Assembly: GCA_024639125.1 (NCBI GenBank)
Contig: JAHEJA010000004.1
Coordinates: forward strand, 44,355-108,354
DNA: 64,000 bases
Direction: 5' to 3'
Origin: Paracoccaceae bacterium
GTDB lineage: Bacteria > Pseudomonadota > Alphaproteobacteria > Rhodobacterales > Rhodobacteraceae
In this document: piece after piece, positions 25,790 through 33,660 of the stretch
Numbering within the stretch: position 1 is the first letter of the stretch
Layout: each line of letters opens with the position of its first letter
The notes under the pieces: model-generated
Database searches by the model: none
The model's input: only the letters and a program-made list of their open reading frames with translations
Told to the model about the DNA's origin: nothing
Translations under genes and position numbers: made by a program

Positions 25790-27475
25790 ATGGCATTGGA
25801 CGAGCGCAAAGGTGTATGGAAATCTGGCAAAGGCAAAGGGCGTCACACCCCCAAAGGCCGGCAATATGACGATGCGGCTTTGGCGGATGTTCAAGCGCTT
25901 CTTGGGGATCGTCCGCGGGATCGGGATCTGTTAATTGAATTCCTTCACCTTATCCAAGACGCCTATGGTCACCTATCGGCAGCGCATCTTCGGGCTTTGG
26001 CAGAAGATATGCGCATGAGCATGGCGGAAATCTACGAAGTCGCCACGTTTTACGCGCATTTTGATGTGGTTAAAGAAGACGACACACCGCCCCCTGCATT
26101 GACCATTCGTGTGTGTGATAGTTTGTCATGCGAGCTCGCCGGTGCAGAACAATTGCACCAAGCATTAAGCGATGGTTTAGACCCAAGCCAAGTGCGCGTT
26201 TTACGTGCACCCTGTATGGGTCGCTGCGACACGGCGCCTGTTCTGGAATTAGGTCACAATCATATCGACAATGCGACTTTGGACAAAGTAACAGAGGCCA
26301 TCGCCCAAGGCGAGACACACGCGCACATACCAGATTACCAAGATTTCGACGCCTATCGTGCGGACGGCGGTTACGCCAAGCTTGACGCGTTGCGCACCTC
26401 TGGCGATTGGGAACACGTTCAAGACATGGTTCTTGCATCTGGTTTGCGTGGTTTGGGCGGCGCAGGGTTCCCATCCGGTAAAAAATGGGGCTTTGTGCGC
26501 ATGAACCAAGGCCCGCGCTATTTGGCTGTAAACGGTGACGAAGGCGAGCCGGGTACATTCAAAGACCGCTATTACCTAGAACGCACGCCGCATGTTTTTC
26601 TAGAAGGCATGCTGATTGCTGCTTGGGCCGTTGAAGCGGAAAAAGCGTTTATTTATATGCGTGACGAATATCCGGCTGTGTTGGAGATCCTTCGCCGTGA
26701 AATCGCAGCATTGGAAACAGCTGGCTTGGTTGCACCTGGCTATATCGATTTGCGTCGTGGGGCAGGGGCTTATATCTGTGGCGAAGAAAGCGCGATGATT
26801 GAAAGCATCGAAGGCAAGCGTGGCATGCCGCGTCACCGTCCGCCATTTGTGGCGCAGGTGGGTATTTTTGGTCGTCCGACCTTGGTGCATAATGTGGAAA
26901 CGCTGTATTGGGTCAGTAAAATATGCCGCGAGGGGCCTGAAATCCTGTCGTCTGTTGAAAAGAATGGACGCAAAGGCTTGCGCAGTTATTCGGTCTCTGG
27001 GCGGGTAAAATCACCGGGCGTGCATGTGTTGCCTGCGGGATCGACCATTATGGATGTGATCGACGCGGCTGGTGGAATGTTAGAGGGCCACAGTTTTAAG
27101 GCCTATCAACCGGGTGGGCCGTCTTCTGGTTTGTTGCCGGCTTCTATGAACGACATTCCGTTGGATTTTGACACGTTGCAACCACATGGAACATTCATCG
27201 GATCTGCGGCTGTTGTGGTCCTGTCGGATCAAGACAGCGCGCGCGACGCGGCGTTGAACATGTTGCGCTTTTTCGAAGACGAAAGCTGCGGGCAATGTAC
27301 GCCATGTCGGGTTGGTTGCGAAAAAGCCGTTAAACTGATGCAAGCCGACAAATGGAACCAAGGTCTATTGGAAGAAATATCCACTGCGATGGTGGATGCG
27401 TCTATTTGTGGGCTTGGTCAAGCGGCACCAAACCCAATCCGAATGGTCATTAAACATTTCCCCGAGGAAATTTAA
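25790..27475 (+). CDS. fdsB: NAD-dependent formate dehydrogenase beta subunit (fused NuoE/NuoF-like)
   Basis: The start is ATG 25790, 9 bases after GGGAG; the frame reaches 25733. The 561 residues contain a NuoE-like thioredoxin-fold domain (about 30-160), with [2Fe-2S] cysteines in CDSLSC and CMGRCD, fused to a NuoF-like flavoprotein (about 205-561) with FMN/NAD motifs GLRGLGGAGFPSGKKW and VNGDEGEPGTFKDR and the [4Fe-4S] site CGQCTPCRVGC. Such proteins pass electrons from the molybdenum subunit FdsA to NAD+. No fdsA, fdsG or fdsD is adjacent; ftsY follows. It may therefore serve a distant FdsA or another dehydrogenase. Confidence 0.85.
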   Translation: MALDERKGVWKSGKGKGRHTPKGRQYDDAALADVQALLGDRPRDRDLLIEFLHLIQDAYGHLSAAHLRALAEDMRMSMAEIYEVATFYAHFDVVKEDDTPPPALTIRVCDSLSCELAGAEQLHQALSDGLDPSQVRVLRAPCMGRCDTAPVLELGHNHIDNATLDKVTEAIAQGETHAHIPDYQDFDAYRADGGYAKLDALRTSGDWEHVQDMVLASGLRGLGGAGFPSGKKWGFVRMNQGPRYLAVNGDEGEPGTFKDRYYLERTPHVFLEGMLIAAWAVEAEKAFIYMRDEYPAVLEILRREIAALETAGLVAPGYIDLRRGAGAYICGEESAMIESIEGKRGMPRHRPPFVAQVGIFGRPTLVHNVETLYWVSKICREGPEILSSVEKNGRKGLRSYSVSGRVKSPGVHVLPAGSTIMDVIDAAGGMLEGHSFKAYQPGGPSSGLLPASMNDIPLDFDTLQPHGTFIGSAAVVVLSDQDSARDAALNMLRFFEDESCGQCTPCRVGCEKAVKLMQADKWNQGLLEEISTAMVDASICGLGQAAPNPIRMVIKHFPEEI

Positions 27476-27503
27476 CGTAACCGTCTTTTGAATTACTGTC
27501 TGA

Positions 27504-27549
27504 CATCACCTTGCCTCTTTTCTTATCGCGGAAAGAGGATTAGGTGATG
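27504..27549 (+). other. Long two-part hairpin in the ftsY leader
   Basis: CATCACCT...CCTCTTT (27504-27520) pairs with AAAGAGG...AGGTGATG (27532-27549): 15 base pairs with a 2/3-base internal loop and an 11-base apical loop. No T-run follows on the plus strand, so it is a poor terminator for fdsB. It ends 28 bases before the ftsY ATG. Confidence 0.6.
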
Positions 27550-27577
27550 TGTACCCCTAGACGATCAGGAGACCGCA

Positions 27578-28723
27578 ATGGCATTTTTTTCAAAACTCAA
27601 AGACCGGCTTTTCAAGTCGTCTTCGAAATTGGACGAAGGGTTAGATGCGATCATCGAAGAGGGTGGGGCGTTAGACACCTCTGGTGATGATACGTCTGAT
27701 AGCACTGCGCCAATAGACCAGAGTGTGCCGGCTGCTGCGACAGCAGACATCGCACCAGAACCAGGTGAACCAGAAACCCAGAACGCTATTCCCGTTACGC
27801 CAACACCCGATACCACACCTGTCGCCGCACCGGTTGAGAAAAAAGGCATTATTGGCCGTTTGATGGCGCGTGACACGGCCAAGCCAGTGGTCAAGCGTGT
27901 GTTAGATGACGAGATGCTAGAGCAATTAGAGGAATTGTTGATTGCATCGGATATGGGGGTTGATACGGCTTTGCGGGTGACTGCCAATATGGCTGAGGGG
28001 CGGTTCGGTAAAAAGCTGTCTGTTGAAGAAATCAAATCTATTCTAAGTGCTGAAATTACGCGGATCATGGAACCCGTCGCTAAACCTTTGCCGCTTTATG
28101 CTAAAAAACCACAGGTCGTTTTGGTTGTAGGGGTAAATGGTTCGGGCAAGACCACGACCATTGGGAAACTTGCGAGCCAATTCAAAGCCGCTGGAAAATC
28201 AGTGGTTATTGCCGCTGGCGATACGTTCCGCGCGGCTGCCGTTGAACAGTTGCAAGTTTGGGGTGATCGCGCAGGCGTCCCTGTTTTGACGGCTCCCGAA
28301 GGATCTGATCCTGCGTCGCTTGCCTTTGATGCCATGAGCAAAGCCGCGGAAATTAATGCTGATCTGCTGATGATTGATACCGCAGGGCGTTTGCAAAATC
28401 GTGCGGACCTTATGGAAGAATTGGCGAAAATCGTGCGTGTTATTCGCAAGAAAGACCCGGACGCCCCGCACAATACCCTATTGGTGTTGGATGCAACGAC
28501 GGGTCAAAATGCATTGTCCCAAGTCGAAACCTTTAAAAGCCTAGCTGATGTCAGTGGCTTGGTTATGACAAAATTGGACGGGACCGCAAAAGGCGGTGTT
28601 TTGGTGGCTTTGGCTGATAAATTCGGGCTGCCCATTCATGCCATCGGCGTTGGCGAGCAAATCGATGACTTAGCGCCTTTTGATCCAGAAGAATTTGCGC
28701 GGGCTTTGACAGGACGCGCTTAG
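27578..28723 (+). CDS. ftsY: Signal recognition particle receptor FtsY
   Basis: A 381-residue FtsY: an acidic, disordered A domain (about 1-100), the NG core with the four-helix N domain, and an SRP GTPase. G1 is VGVNGSGKTTTIGKLA (185-200), followed by GDTFRAAAVEQL, IDTAGRLQN, TKLDGTAKGG and the closing GVGEQIDDLAPFD. It docks the SRP-ribosome complex at the inner membrane for cotranslational insertion. CAGGAG lies 7 bases before the ATG. The DMT transporter and yciB follow closely. Confidence 0.98.
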   Translation: MAFFSKLKDRLFKSSSKLDEGLDAIIEEGGALDTSGDDTSDSTAPIDQSVPAAATADIAPEPGEPETQNAIPVTPTPDTTPVAAPVEKKGIIGRLMARDTAKPVVKRVLDDEMLEQLEELLIASDMGVDTALRVTANMAEGRFGKKLSVEEIKSILSAEITRIMEPVAKPLPLYAKKPQVVLVVGVNGSGKTTTIGKLASQFKAAGKSVVIAAGDTFRAAAVEQLQVWGDRAGVPVLTAPEGSDPASLAFDAMSKAAEINADLLMIDTAGRLQNRADLMEELAKIVRVIRKKDPDAPHNTLLVLDATTGQNALSQVETFKSLADVSGLVMTKLDGTAKGGVLVALADKFGLPIHAIGVGEQIDDLAPFDPEEFARALTGRA

Positions 28724-28756
28724 CATATGATGTCTGTCTTGTAGAAAGTCGCTGAT

Positions 28757-29659
28757 ATGGCGGAATGGATTACGTCCTTAGAAGGAACCGCCGCAGGGCA
28801 TAATGTTGCTTTGATGTTGGCTATTTTAGCCGCGTTTTTGCACGCTGTATTTGGTGCTTTGCAAAAGGGGCGCTATGATCCGTGGCTTACACGTGGTGCG
28901 ATCGACATCAGCTATGGGATAATGGCCTTGCCGATTGCGCTATTTCTTGTCCCCTGGCCCGAAGCCGAATTGATCCCAATCTATGTTGGTGTGTTTTTAA
29001 TCCACACTGTTTACAAAATTCTACAAGCGAAAGCTTACACCAAAGGTGCCTATACCGTCGTCTATCCCGTCGTCCGCGGAACGGGGCCGTTATTTACCGT
29101 TTTCGGCGCTTATCTCATTTTTGGTGAAATCTTTAGCCTGACCCAATGGATGGGCGTTTTGGTCTTGTTGATGGGGATCTTTGGATTGGCTGTTTACAAC
29201 GTCCTATATCTGACGACTGCACGCGAAACACTTTGGTCGGCTTTGGGCTTTGCCTTTGTAACGGGGTTATTTGTGGCGCTTTATACGACCTATGACGCGT
29301 ATGGCATCCGCGCCGCACAAAACCCAATGACATTTCTCGCGTGGTTTTTTGTCATCGATTCCGTTGCTATCCCGCCTTATGCGTTTTATCGATGGTCCAA
29401 AATGGACCTGCGACCGCGGCTTGGACCTTTGATGGTACGGGGCGTAATCGGCGGATTGGTTGCCTTTTTTAGCTTTGGGTCAGTGATGTTGGCAACAAGA
29501 CTGGACAAAGTCGGCGAAGCCGCCATATTGCGGGAAACGTCCACGGTATTTGCCGCCATAATTGGGTGGCTATTTCTAAAAGAAACCGTTGGACCGCGTC
29601 GCATGGTGTTGATGGCACTGATCGCGCTAGGGGCTGTTATTGTGGAATTTGGGGGCTAA
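28757..29659 (+). CDS. DMT-superfamily transporter (EamA family)
   Basis: A 300-residue protein with about ten membrane helices and two EamA repeats. Family tokens include AYTVVYPVVRGTGPLF with GAYLIFGE in repeat one and EAAILRETSTVFAAIIGWLF with LKETVGPRR in repeat two, where the charged residues at helix ends are conserved. The substrate is unknown. It lies 33 bases after ftsY and 3 bases before yciB, so these three genes are probably one transcript. Confidence 0.88.
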   Translation: MAEWITSLEGTAAGHNVALMLAILAAFLHAVFGALQKGRYDPWLTRGAIDISYGIMALPIALFLVPWPEAELIPIYVGVFLIHTVYKILQAKAYTKGAYTVVYPVVRGTGPLFTVFGAYLIFGEIFSLTQWMGVLVLLMGIFGLAVYNVLYLTTARETLWSALGFAFVTGLFVALYTTYDAYGIRAAQNPMTFLAWFFVIDSVAIPPYAFYRWSKMDLRPRLGPLMVRGVIGGLVAFFSFGSVMLATRLDKVGEAAILRETSTVFAAIIGWLFLKETVGPRRMVLMALIALGAVIVEFGG

Positions 29660-29662
29660 GAC

Positions 29663-30262
29663 ATGTCAAATAAGAAAGTATCACCAGTGATCAAAGGGCT
29701 ATTGGAATATGGGCCCGTCGTGGTGTTTTTCCTAACGTATATCTTTTTCAAAGAGACCGTTCTGACCATGGGTGGTCAAGAGTATACAGGGTTTGTTTTG
29801 GCGACGATGGTTTTTGTTCCATTGCTGTTTGCGACCACTGTATTAGGGTATGTCTTGACTGGCGAAGTTGCCAAAATGCAAGTTTTGACATTGGTTTTGG
29901 TTGTTATCTTTGGTGGGATGACGATTTTCTTTAATGACGAAAAATTCTTTAAGATGAAGCCAACGCTGGTTTATATCTTGTTTGGCGGCACGCTTGCCTT
30001 TGGTTTGATGCGTGGCAAATCCTATCTCAGCAGCGTCATGAGCCAAATGGTATCAATGGAGCACGAAGGGTGGATGATCCTCACCCGTCGCATCACGGTT
30101 TTCTTTTTTGCTTTGGCTGTTCTGAATGAATTGATTTGGCGTACGCAAACGACGCAAGTCTGGGTGTATTTCAAAACCTTTGGGCTGACGCTTGCGTTGC
30201 TTGCGTTTTTAGCGAGCCAGTACAAAGTTCTGGTTCGCTATGGGAATTTTGACGAAAAATAA
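29663..30262 (+). CDS. yciB: Inner-membrane septation protein YciB (IspZ family)
   Basis: A 199-residue integral membrane protein with five to six helices. The YciB features are present: LLEYGPVVVFFLTYIFF at the start, TIFFNDEKFFKMKPTLVYI in the middle and LNELIWRTQTTQVWVYFK near the end. It is linked to envelope integrity and septation. It is the last gene of the ftsY group and converges on the GST gene with no gap. Confidence 0.95.
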   Translation: MSNKKVSPVIKGLLEYGPVVVFFLTYIFFKETVLTMGGQEYTGFVLATMVFVPLLFATTVLGYVLTGEVAKMQVLTLVLVVIFGGMTIFFNDEKFFKMKPTLVYILFGGTLAFGLMRGKSYLSSVMSQMVSMEHEGWMILTRRITVFFFALAVLNELIWRTQTTQVWVYFKTFGLTLALLAFLASQYKVLVRYGNFDEK

Positions 30263-30967
30263 TCAATCCCGTTTGAATAAGATAGAATGAGATGTCTTAT
30301 CTTGTTGAAGATTTGATCTCTGTTCTTCGGCAACGGCGCGTCCTTGGATAACCGCAGGACGCGCGGCAACCGTATCAAGCCAACGTTTCATATGCGGTTT
30401 GTCGTCGAGTGTTTGTTGCTGGCCTTCCCATAGGCTAGCCCAAGGCCATATCGCCATATCTGCAATGGAATAAAAGTCCCCAGCTATGAATTCGGTTTTG
30501 GCCAATTGACGATCCAAAACCCCATAAAGCCGTCCTGTTTCAGCGCGATAGCGATCCTTGGCATAGGGGATATCGTTTGGCGGTTCCATGCTTGGGGCAT
30601 ATTTCAGGAAATGATGCGCCTGTCCTGCCATTGGACCAACACCGCCCATTTGCCACATGAGCCATTGATCAACGGATATGCGCTCGCGTTCGGTTTTGCC
30701 GTAAAATGAACCCGTTTTGCGCGCAAGATATTGCAAGATGGCACCGGATTCAAAAATCGAAATGGCGTCGCCGTCTGGACCATTATGATCAACAATAGCT
30801 GGCATGCGGTTGTTTGGGGCAATTTCCAAAAATGCAGGGGCAAATTGATCACCCGCTGCGATATTGATCAGGTTCAAGTTGTAATCCAACCCCATTTCCG
30901 CAAGTGCAATTGAAATTTTCCAGCCGTTTGGGGTGGGCCAATAATATAGATCGAGTGAGGCGGTCAT
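30263..30967 (-). CDS. yfcG: YfcG-type glutathione-disulfide oxidoreductase (GST family)
   Basis: 234 residues from ATG 30967, which has AAGGAAA 6 bases upstream; the frame extends to 31084 but that stretch is AT-rich and unlike the family. DLYYWPTPNGWKISIAL, IAPNNRMPAIVDHNGPDG, SIFESGAILQYLARKTG and QVGG-like WQMGGVGPMAGQ closely follow E. coli YfcG/YghU, the Nu-class GSTs with disulfide-bond reductase activity that hold two glutathiones. It is convergent with yciB and divergent from the SAM-II/metZ unit. Confidence 0.92.
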   Translation of the reverse strand: MTASLDLYYWPTPNGWKISIALAEMGLDYNLNLINIAAGDQFAPAFLEIAPNNRMPAIVDHNGPDGDAISIFESGAILQYLARKTGSFYGKTERERISVDQWLMWQMGGVGPMAGQAHHFLKYAPSMEPPNDIPYAKDRYRAETGRLYGVLDRQLAKTEFIAGDFYSIADMAIWPWASLWEGQQQTLDDKPHMKRWLDTVAARPAVIQGRAVAEEQRSNLQQDKTSHSILFKRD

Positions 30968-31100
30968 GCTGTTTCCTTTGATACGTTTACTGGTCATAGT
31001 AGAAAACATTAGAAATAGGACAAGCCAAATAGCATAAAGTTTGCTAAAAATCGGGCTCGTTTTGCGTTGACCCACTTTTATCATGGGCGTATTAAAACTG

Positions 31101-31155
31101 TGTGGCGATTTGTTACCGGATTGCGGGCCACGTTAAATATTCTGCTAAAAGGTCA
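31101..31155 (+). ncRNA. SAM-II riboswitch
   Basis: The sequence follows the SAM-II consensus throughout. P1 is GTGGC (31102-31106) with GCCAC (31127-31131); loop 1 reads GATTTGTTACCGGATTGC, and the pseudoknot strand reads GTTAAAT...GCTAAAAGG (31132-31152). S-adenosylmethionine binding folds the 3' strand into loop 1. It lies directly upstream of metZ, a usual SAM-II target in alphaproteobacteria. A terminator-like hairpin, not the riboswitch itself, separates it from the metZ ribosome-binding site. Confidence 0.92.
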
Positions 31156-31160
31156 GGATG

Positions 31161-31201
31161 AAAGCCCCCCTTTCGCTTGACCGCGTTTTCGGGGGTTTTT
31201 T
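31161..31201 (+). terminator. Terminator-like hairpin after the SAM-II aptamer
   Basis: A C-run (31165-31170) pairs with GGGGG (31191-31195), an inner CGC/GCG step lies between, and six T residues follow directly (31196-31201). It sits 25 bases before the metZ ATG, so it can act as a riboswitch-controlled attenuator. The TGACC in its loop (31178-31182) is complementary to GGTCA at the aptamer end (31151-31155). Confidence 0.6.
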
Positions 31202-31225
31202 AATGACCGACGGTCGGAGGATGAA

Positions 31226-32413
31226 ATGACAAAGTCTATGAATAAGCGCACGCAAATGGTCCATGGTGGGACGCGCCGCAGTCAATACAACGAAGTCAGC
31301 GAAGCTATTTTTTTAACGCAGGGATTTGTCTATGACACAGCCGAGCAAGCAGAAGCGCGGTTTTTAAAGACTGGCGAAGATGAATTTATTTATGCACGCT
31401 ACGGCAACCCGACTGTTGCTATGTTCGAAGAACGGATCGCGCTTCTAGAAGGGGCAGAAGATGCCTTTGCAACAGCGTCCGGAATGGCGGCGATTAACGG
31501 TGCATTATGTTCAGCGCTCAAAGCAGGTGATCACGTGGTTGCAGCGCGGGCTTTGTTTGGTTCGTGCCTTTATATTCTCCAAGATATCCTGGGGCGTTAT
31601 GGTGTCGAAGTGACGTTAATCGATGGTACGGATTTGGATCAGTGGCGTGACGCTGTACGCCCAGATACCAAGCTTTGTTTTTTTGAAACTATCTCGAACC
31701 CCACACTCGAAGTGATTGATGTCAAAGCCGTATCAGAGATCGCACATGCGGTTGGGGCACTTGTTATGGTTGATAATGTCTTTGCAACGCCTGTCTATTC
31801 GCGCGCGTTAGAATTAGGCGCGGATGTCGTGATCTATTCGGCAACCAAGCACATCGACGGGCAGGGGCGTACTTTGGGTGGGGTCATTTTGGGCACACGT
31901 GAATTCATTCGTGGAACCGTTGAACCCTATATGAAACACACAGGCGGATCTATGAGCCCGTTTACGGCTTGGGTCATGCTCAAGGGGTTGGAAACAATTG
32001 ATCTTCGGGTTCGGGCACAGGTCGATACAGCCGAAAAAATTGCCGATGCCGTGCAAGGTCACGCAGGATTGAACCGCGCGATTTATCCCGGTCATGCATC
32101 GCACCCCCAGTTCGATTTGGTTCAAGATCAAATTGGCACAGGCGGCACGGTTTTGGCGCTTGATATCAAAGGCGGGCAGGCAGCTGCCTTTCAATTTCTA
32201 AATGCTCTTACGGTGGCGTTGATTTCGAACAATCTGGGCGATGCCAAATCCATTGCCACGCACCCTGCGACCACAACCCACCAAAGATTACCTGAAGAGC
32301 AAAAGCGCGCATTGGGCATCACGCCTGGGCTTATTCGATTTAGCGTTGGGCTAGAGCATGCCGATGATCTTATAAATGATATCTTGCATGCCTTGAGTCG
32401 TGTTAAGGAATAA
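31226..32413 (+). CDS. metZ: O-succinylhomoserine sulfhydrylase
   Basis: A 395-residue Cys/Met-metabolism PLP enzyme. The PLP lysine is Lys208 in YSATKHIDGQG; FIYARYGNPTVAMFEERIA, ATASGMAAI and the C-terminal RFSVGLEHADDLI are diagnostic. The opening NKRTQMVHGGTRRSQY matches alphaproteobacterial MetZ. It makes homocysteine from O-succinylhomoserine and sulfide. The start at 31226 has GGAGG 5 bases upstream. Expression should fall when SAM is abundant, via the upstream SAM-II element. Confidence 0.95.
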   Translation: MTKSMNKRTQMVHGGTRRSQYNEVSEAIFLTQGFVYDTAEQAEARFLKTGEDEFIYARYGNPTVAMFEERIALLEGAEDAFATASGMAAINGALCSALKAGDHVVAARALFGSCLYILQDILGRYGVEVTLIDGTDLDQWRDAVRPDTKLCFFETISNPTLEVIDVKAVSEIAHAVGALVMVDNVFATPVYSRALELGADVVIYSATKHIDGQGRTLGGVILGTREFIRGTVEPYMKHTGGSMSPFTAWVMLKGLETIDLRVRAQVDTAEKIADAVQGHAGLNRAIYPGHASHPQFDLVQDQIGTGGTVLALDIKGGQAAAFQFLNALTVALISNNLGDAKSIATHPATTTHQRLPEEQKRALGITPGLIRFSVGLEHADDLINDILHALSRVKE

Positions 32414-32448
32414 GTATTAGTGATCCAATTTGTCGCTTCTGCCGTATT

Positions 32449-32493
32449 TATTAACGATACTAGAATTCCAAGACGAGAATACCTACGTTAATA
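32449..32493. repeat. Spaced inverted repeat upstream of folE2
   Basis: TATTAACG (32449-32456) and CGTTAATA (32486-32493) are perfect inverted copies separated by 29 bases in the 109-base gap before folE2. The arms are too distant for one dimer on contiguous turns but could bind two. Confidence 0.35.
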
Positions 32494-32522
32494 GTATCCC
32501 ATGGCAATCGGGAGGCCAGAGT

Positions 32523-33608
32523 ATGAATATTCATTCAAGAGACGTTGATCTGCAACCCACTGAGCAAGATGTTCAAACGGCTATGGATACGTTGCGGCGT
32601 TGGATTGCAATGGCCGACCCCAAAGACATGCAAGCGCTGGATACAGCTTTGCTTGCGCGCGTTTTGCCATATCCAAGTCTGAATGCTGCATATGATCATA
32701 GTTTCACAGTAGATGACGCCTACAAAGCAACTATGCCGGATTTGCAAAACGGTCCTAGCTCTTTGATAAAAGGGGCGCAGGAACGTATTCAGCATGTTGG
32801 GATTTCCAACTTCCGTTTGCCATTGCACTACAAGACCCGCGATGGCGCGCCCGTTCTTTTGGAAACTTCGGTAACTGGATCCGTGAGCCTTGAGGCGAAT
32901 AAAAAGGGCATCAACATGTCCCGCATCATGCGGAGTTTTTATAAACACGCTGATTCACATTTTAGCTTTGATGTAATAGACGCTGCTTTGCAGGACTATG
33001 TCGAAGACCTAGAAAGCCTAGATGCGCGGCTTCAGCTTGGCGTGTCATTCCCGATGCAGGTCAAGAGCCTGCGGTCTGGATTAACGGGGTATCAATATTA
33101 TGATATTTCGTTGGAAATGATCATCAAGAATGGTCAGCGCACCAAAATAGTGCATTTGGATTACGTCTATAGTTCGACTTGCCCCTGTTCCTTAGAATTG
33201 TCCGAACATGCGCGACGCGAACGCGGGCAATTGGCGACGCCGCATTCACAACGCTCTGTGGCACGTATTTCGGTTGCATTGACGGGGTCAGACCCGCTTT
33301 GGTTCGAAGACATCATCGAGCTGTGCCGCATTGCTGTGCCAACAGAAACCCAAGTCATGGTCAAACGCGAAGATGAGCAGGCTTTCGCAGAGTTAAATGC
33401 CGCCAACCCGATTTTCGTAGAAGATGCGGCGCGATTGTTTTGCGAACAATTACAAACGGACGCGCGCATTGGCGATTTCCGTGTGATTGCCAGCCATCAG
33501 GAAAGCTTGCACAGCCACGATGCAATATCGGTCTTGACCCAAGGGCCAACCTTTGATGCGACGTCCTTTGATCCAAAGCTGTTTAGCACCCTTATTCACG
33601 CAAGGTAG
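32523..33608 (+). CDS. folE2: GTP cyclohydrolase FolE2 (type IB)
   Basis: The start is ATG 32523, 7 bases after GGGAGG; the open frame to 32430 is not family-like. The 361 residues carry HVGISNFRLPLHYKTRDG, the helix GINMSRIMRSFY, and the metal-site segment SSTCPCSLELSEHARRERGQ (Cys220, Cys222). Type IB enzymes make dihydroneopterin triphosphate with a metal-flexible site and replace zinc-dependent FolE. With folB and folP further on, this window holds three folate steps. Confidence 0.93.
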   Translation: MNIHSRDVDLQPTEQDVQTAMDTLRRWIAMADPKDMQALDTALLARVLPYPSLNAAYDHSFTVDDAYKATMPDLQNGPSSLIKGAQERIQHVGISNFRLPLHYKTRDGAPVLLETSVTGSVSLEANKKGINMSRIMRSFYKHADSHFSFDVIDAALQDYVEDLESLDARLQLGVSFPMQVKSLRSGLTGYQYYDISLEMIIKNGQRTKIVHLDYVYSSTCPCSLELSEHARRERGQLATPHSQRSVARISVALTGSDPLWFEDIIELCRIAVPTETQVMVKREDEQAFAELNAANPIFVEDAARLFCEQLQTDARIGDFRVIASHQESLHSHDAISVLTQGPTFDATSFDPKLFSTLIHAR

Positions 33609-33660
33609 AGGCGTTATAGGGTCTTGACAGTGACCGCGCATCGGTTCAACCGTTGCCGCT

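Noticed and set aside
30968..31084. 39-residue N-terminal extension of the YfcG-like protein
   Set aside because: Extra residues are unlike the family, and a good ribosome-binding site supports 30967.
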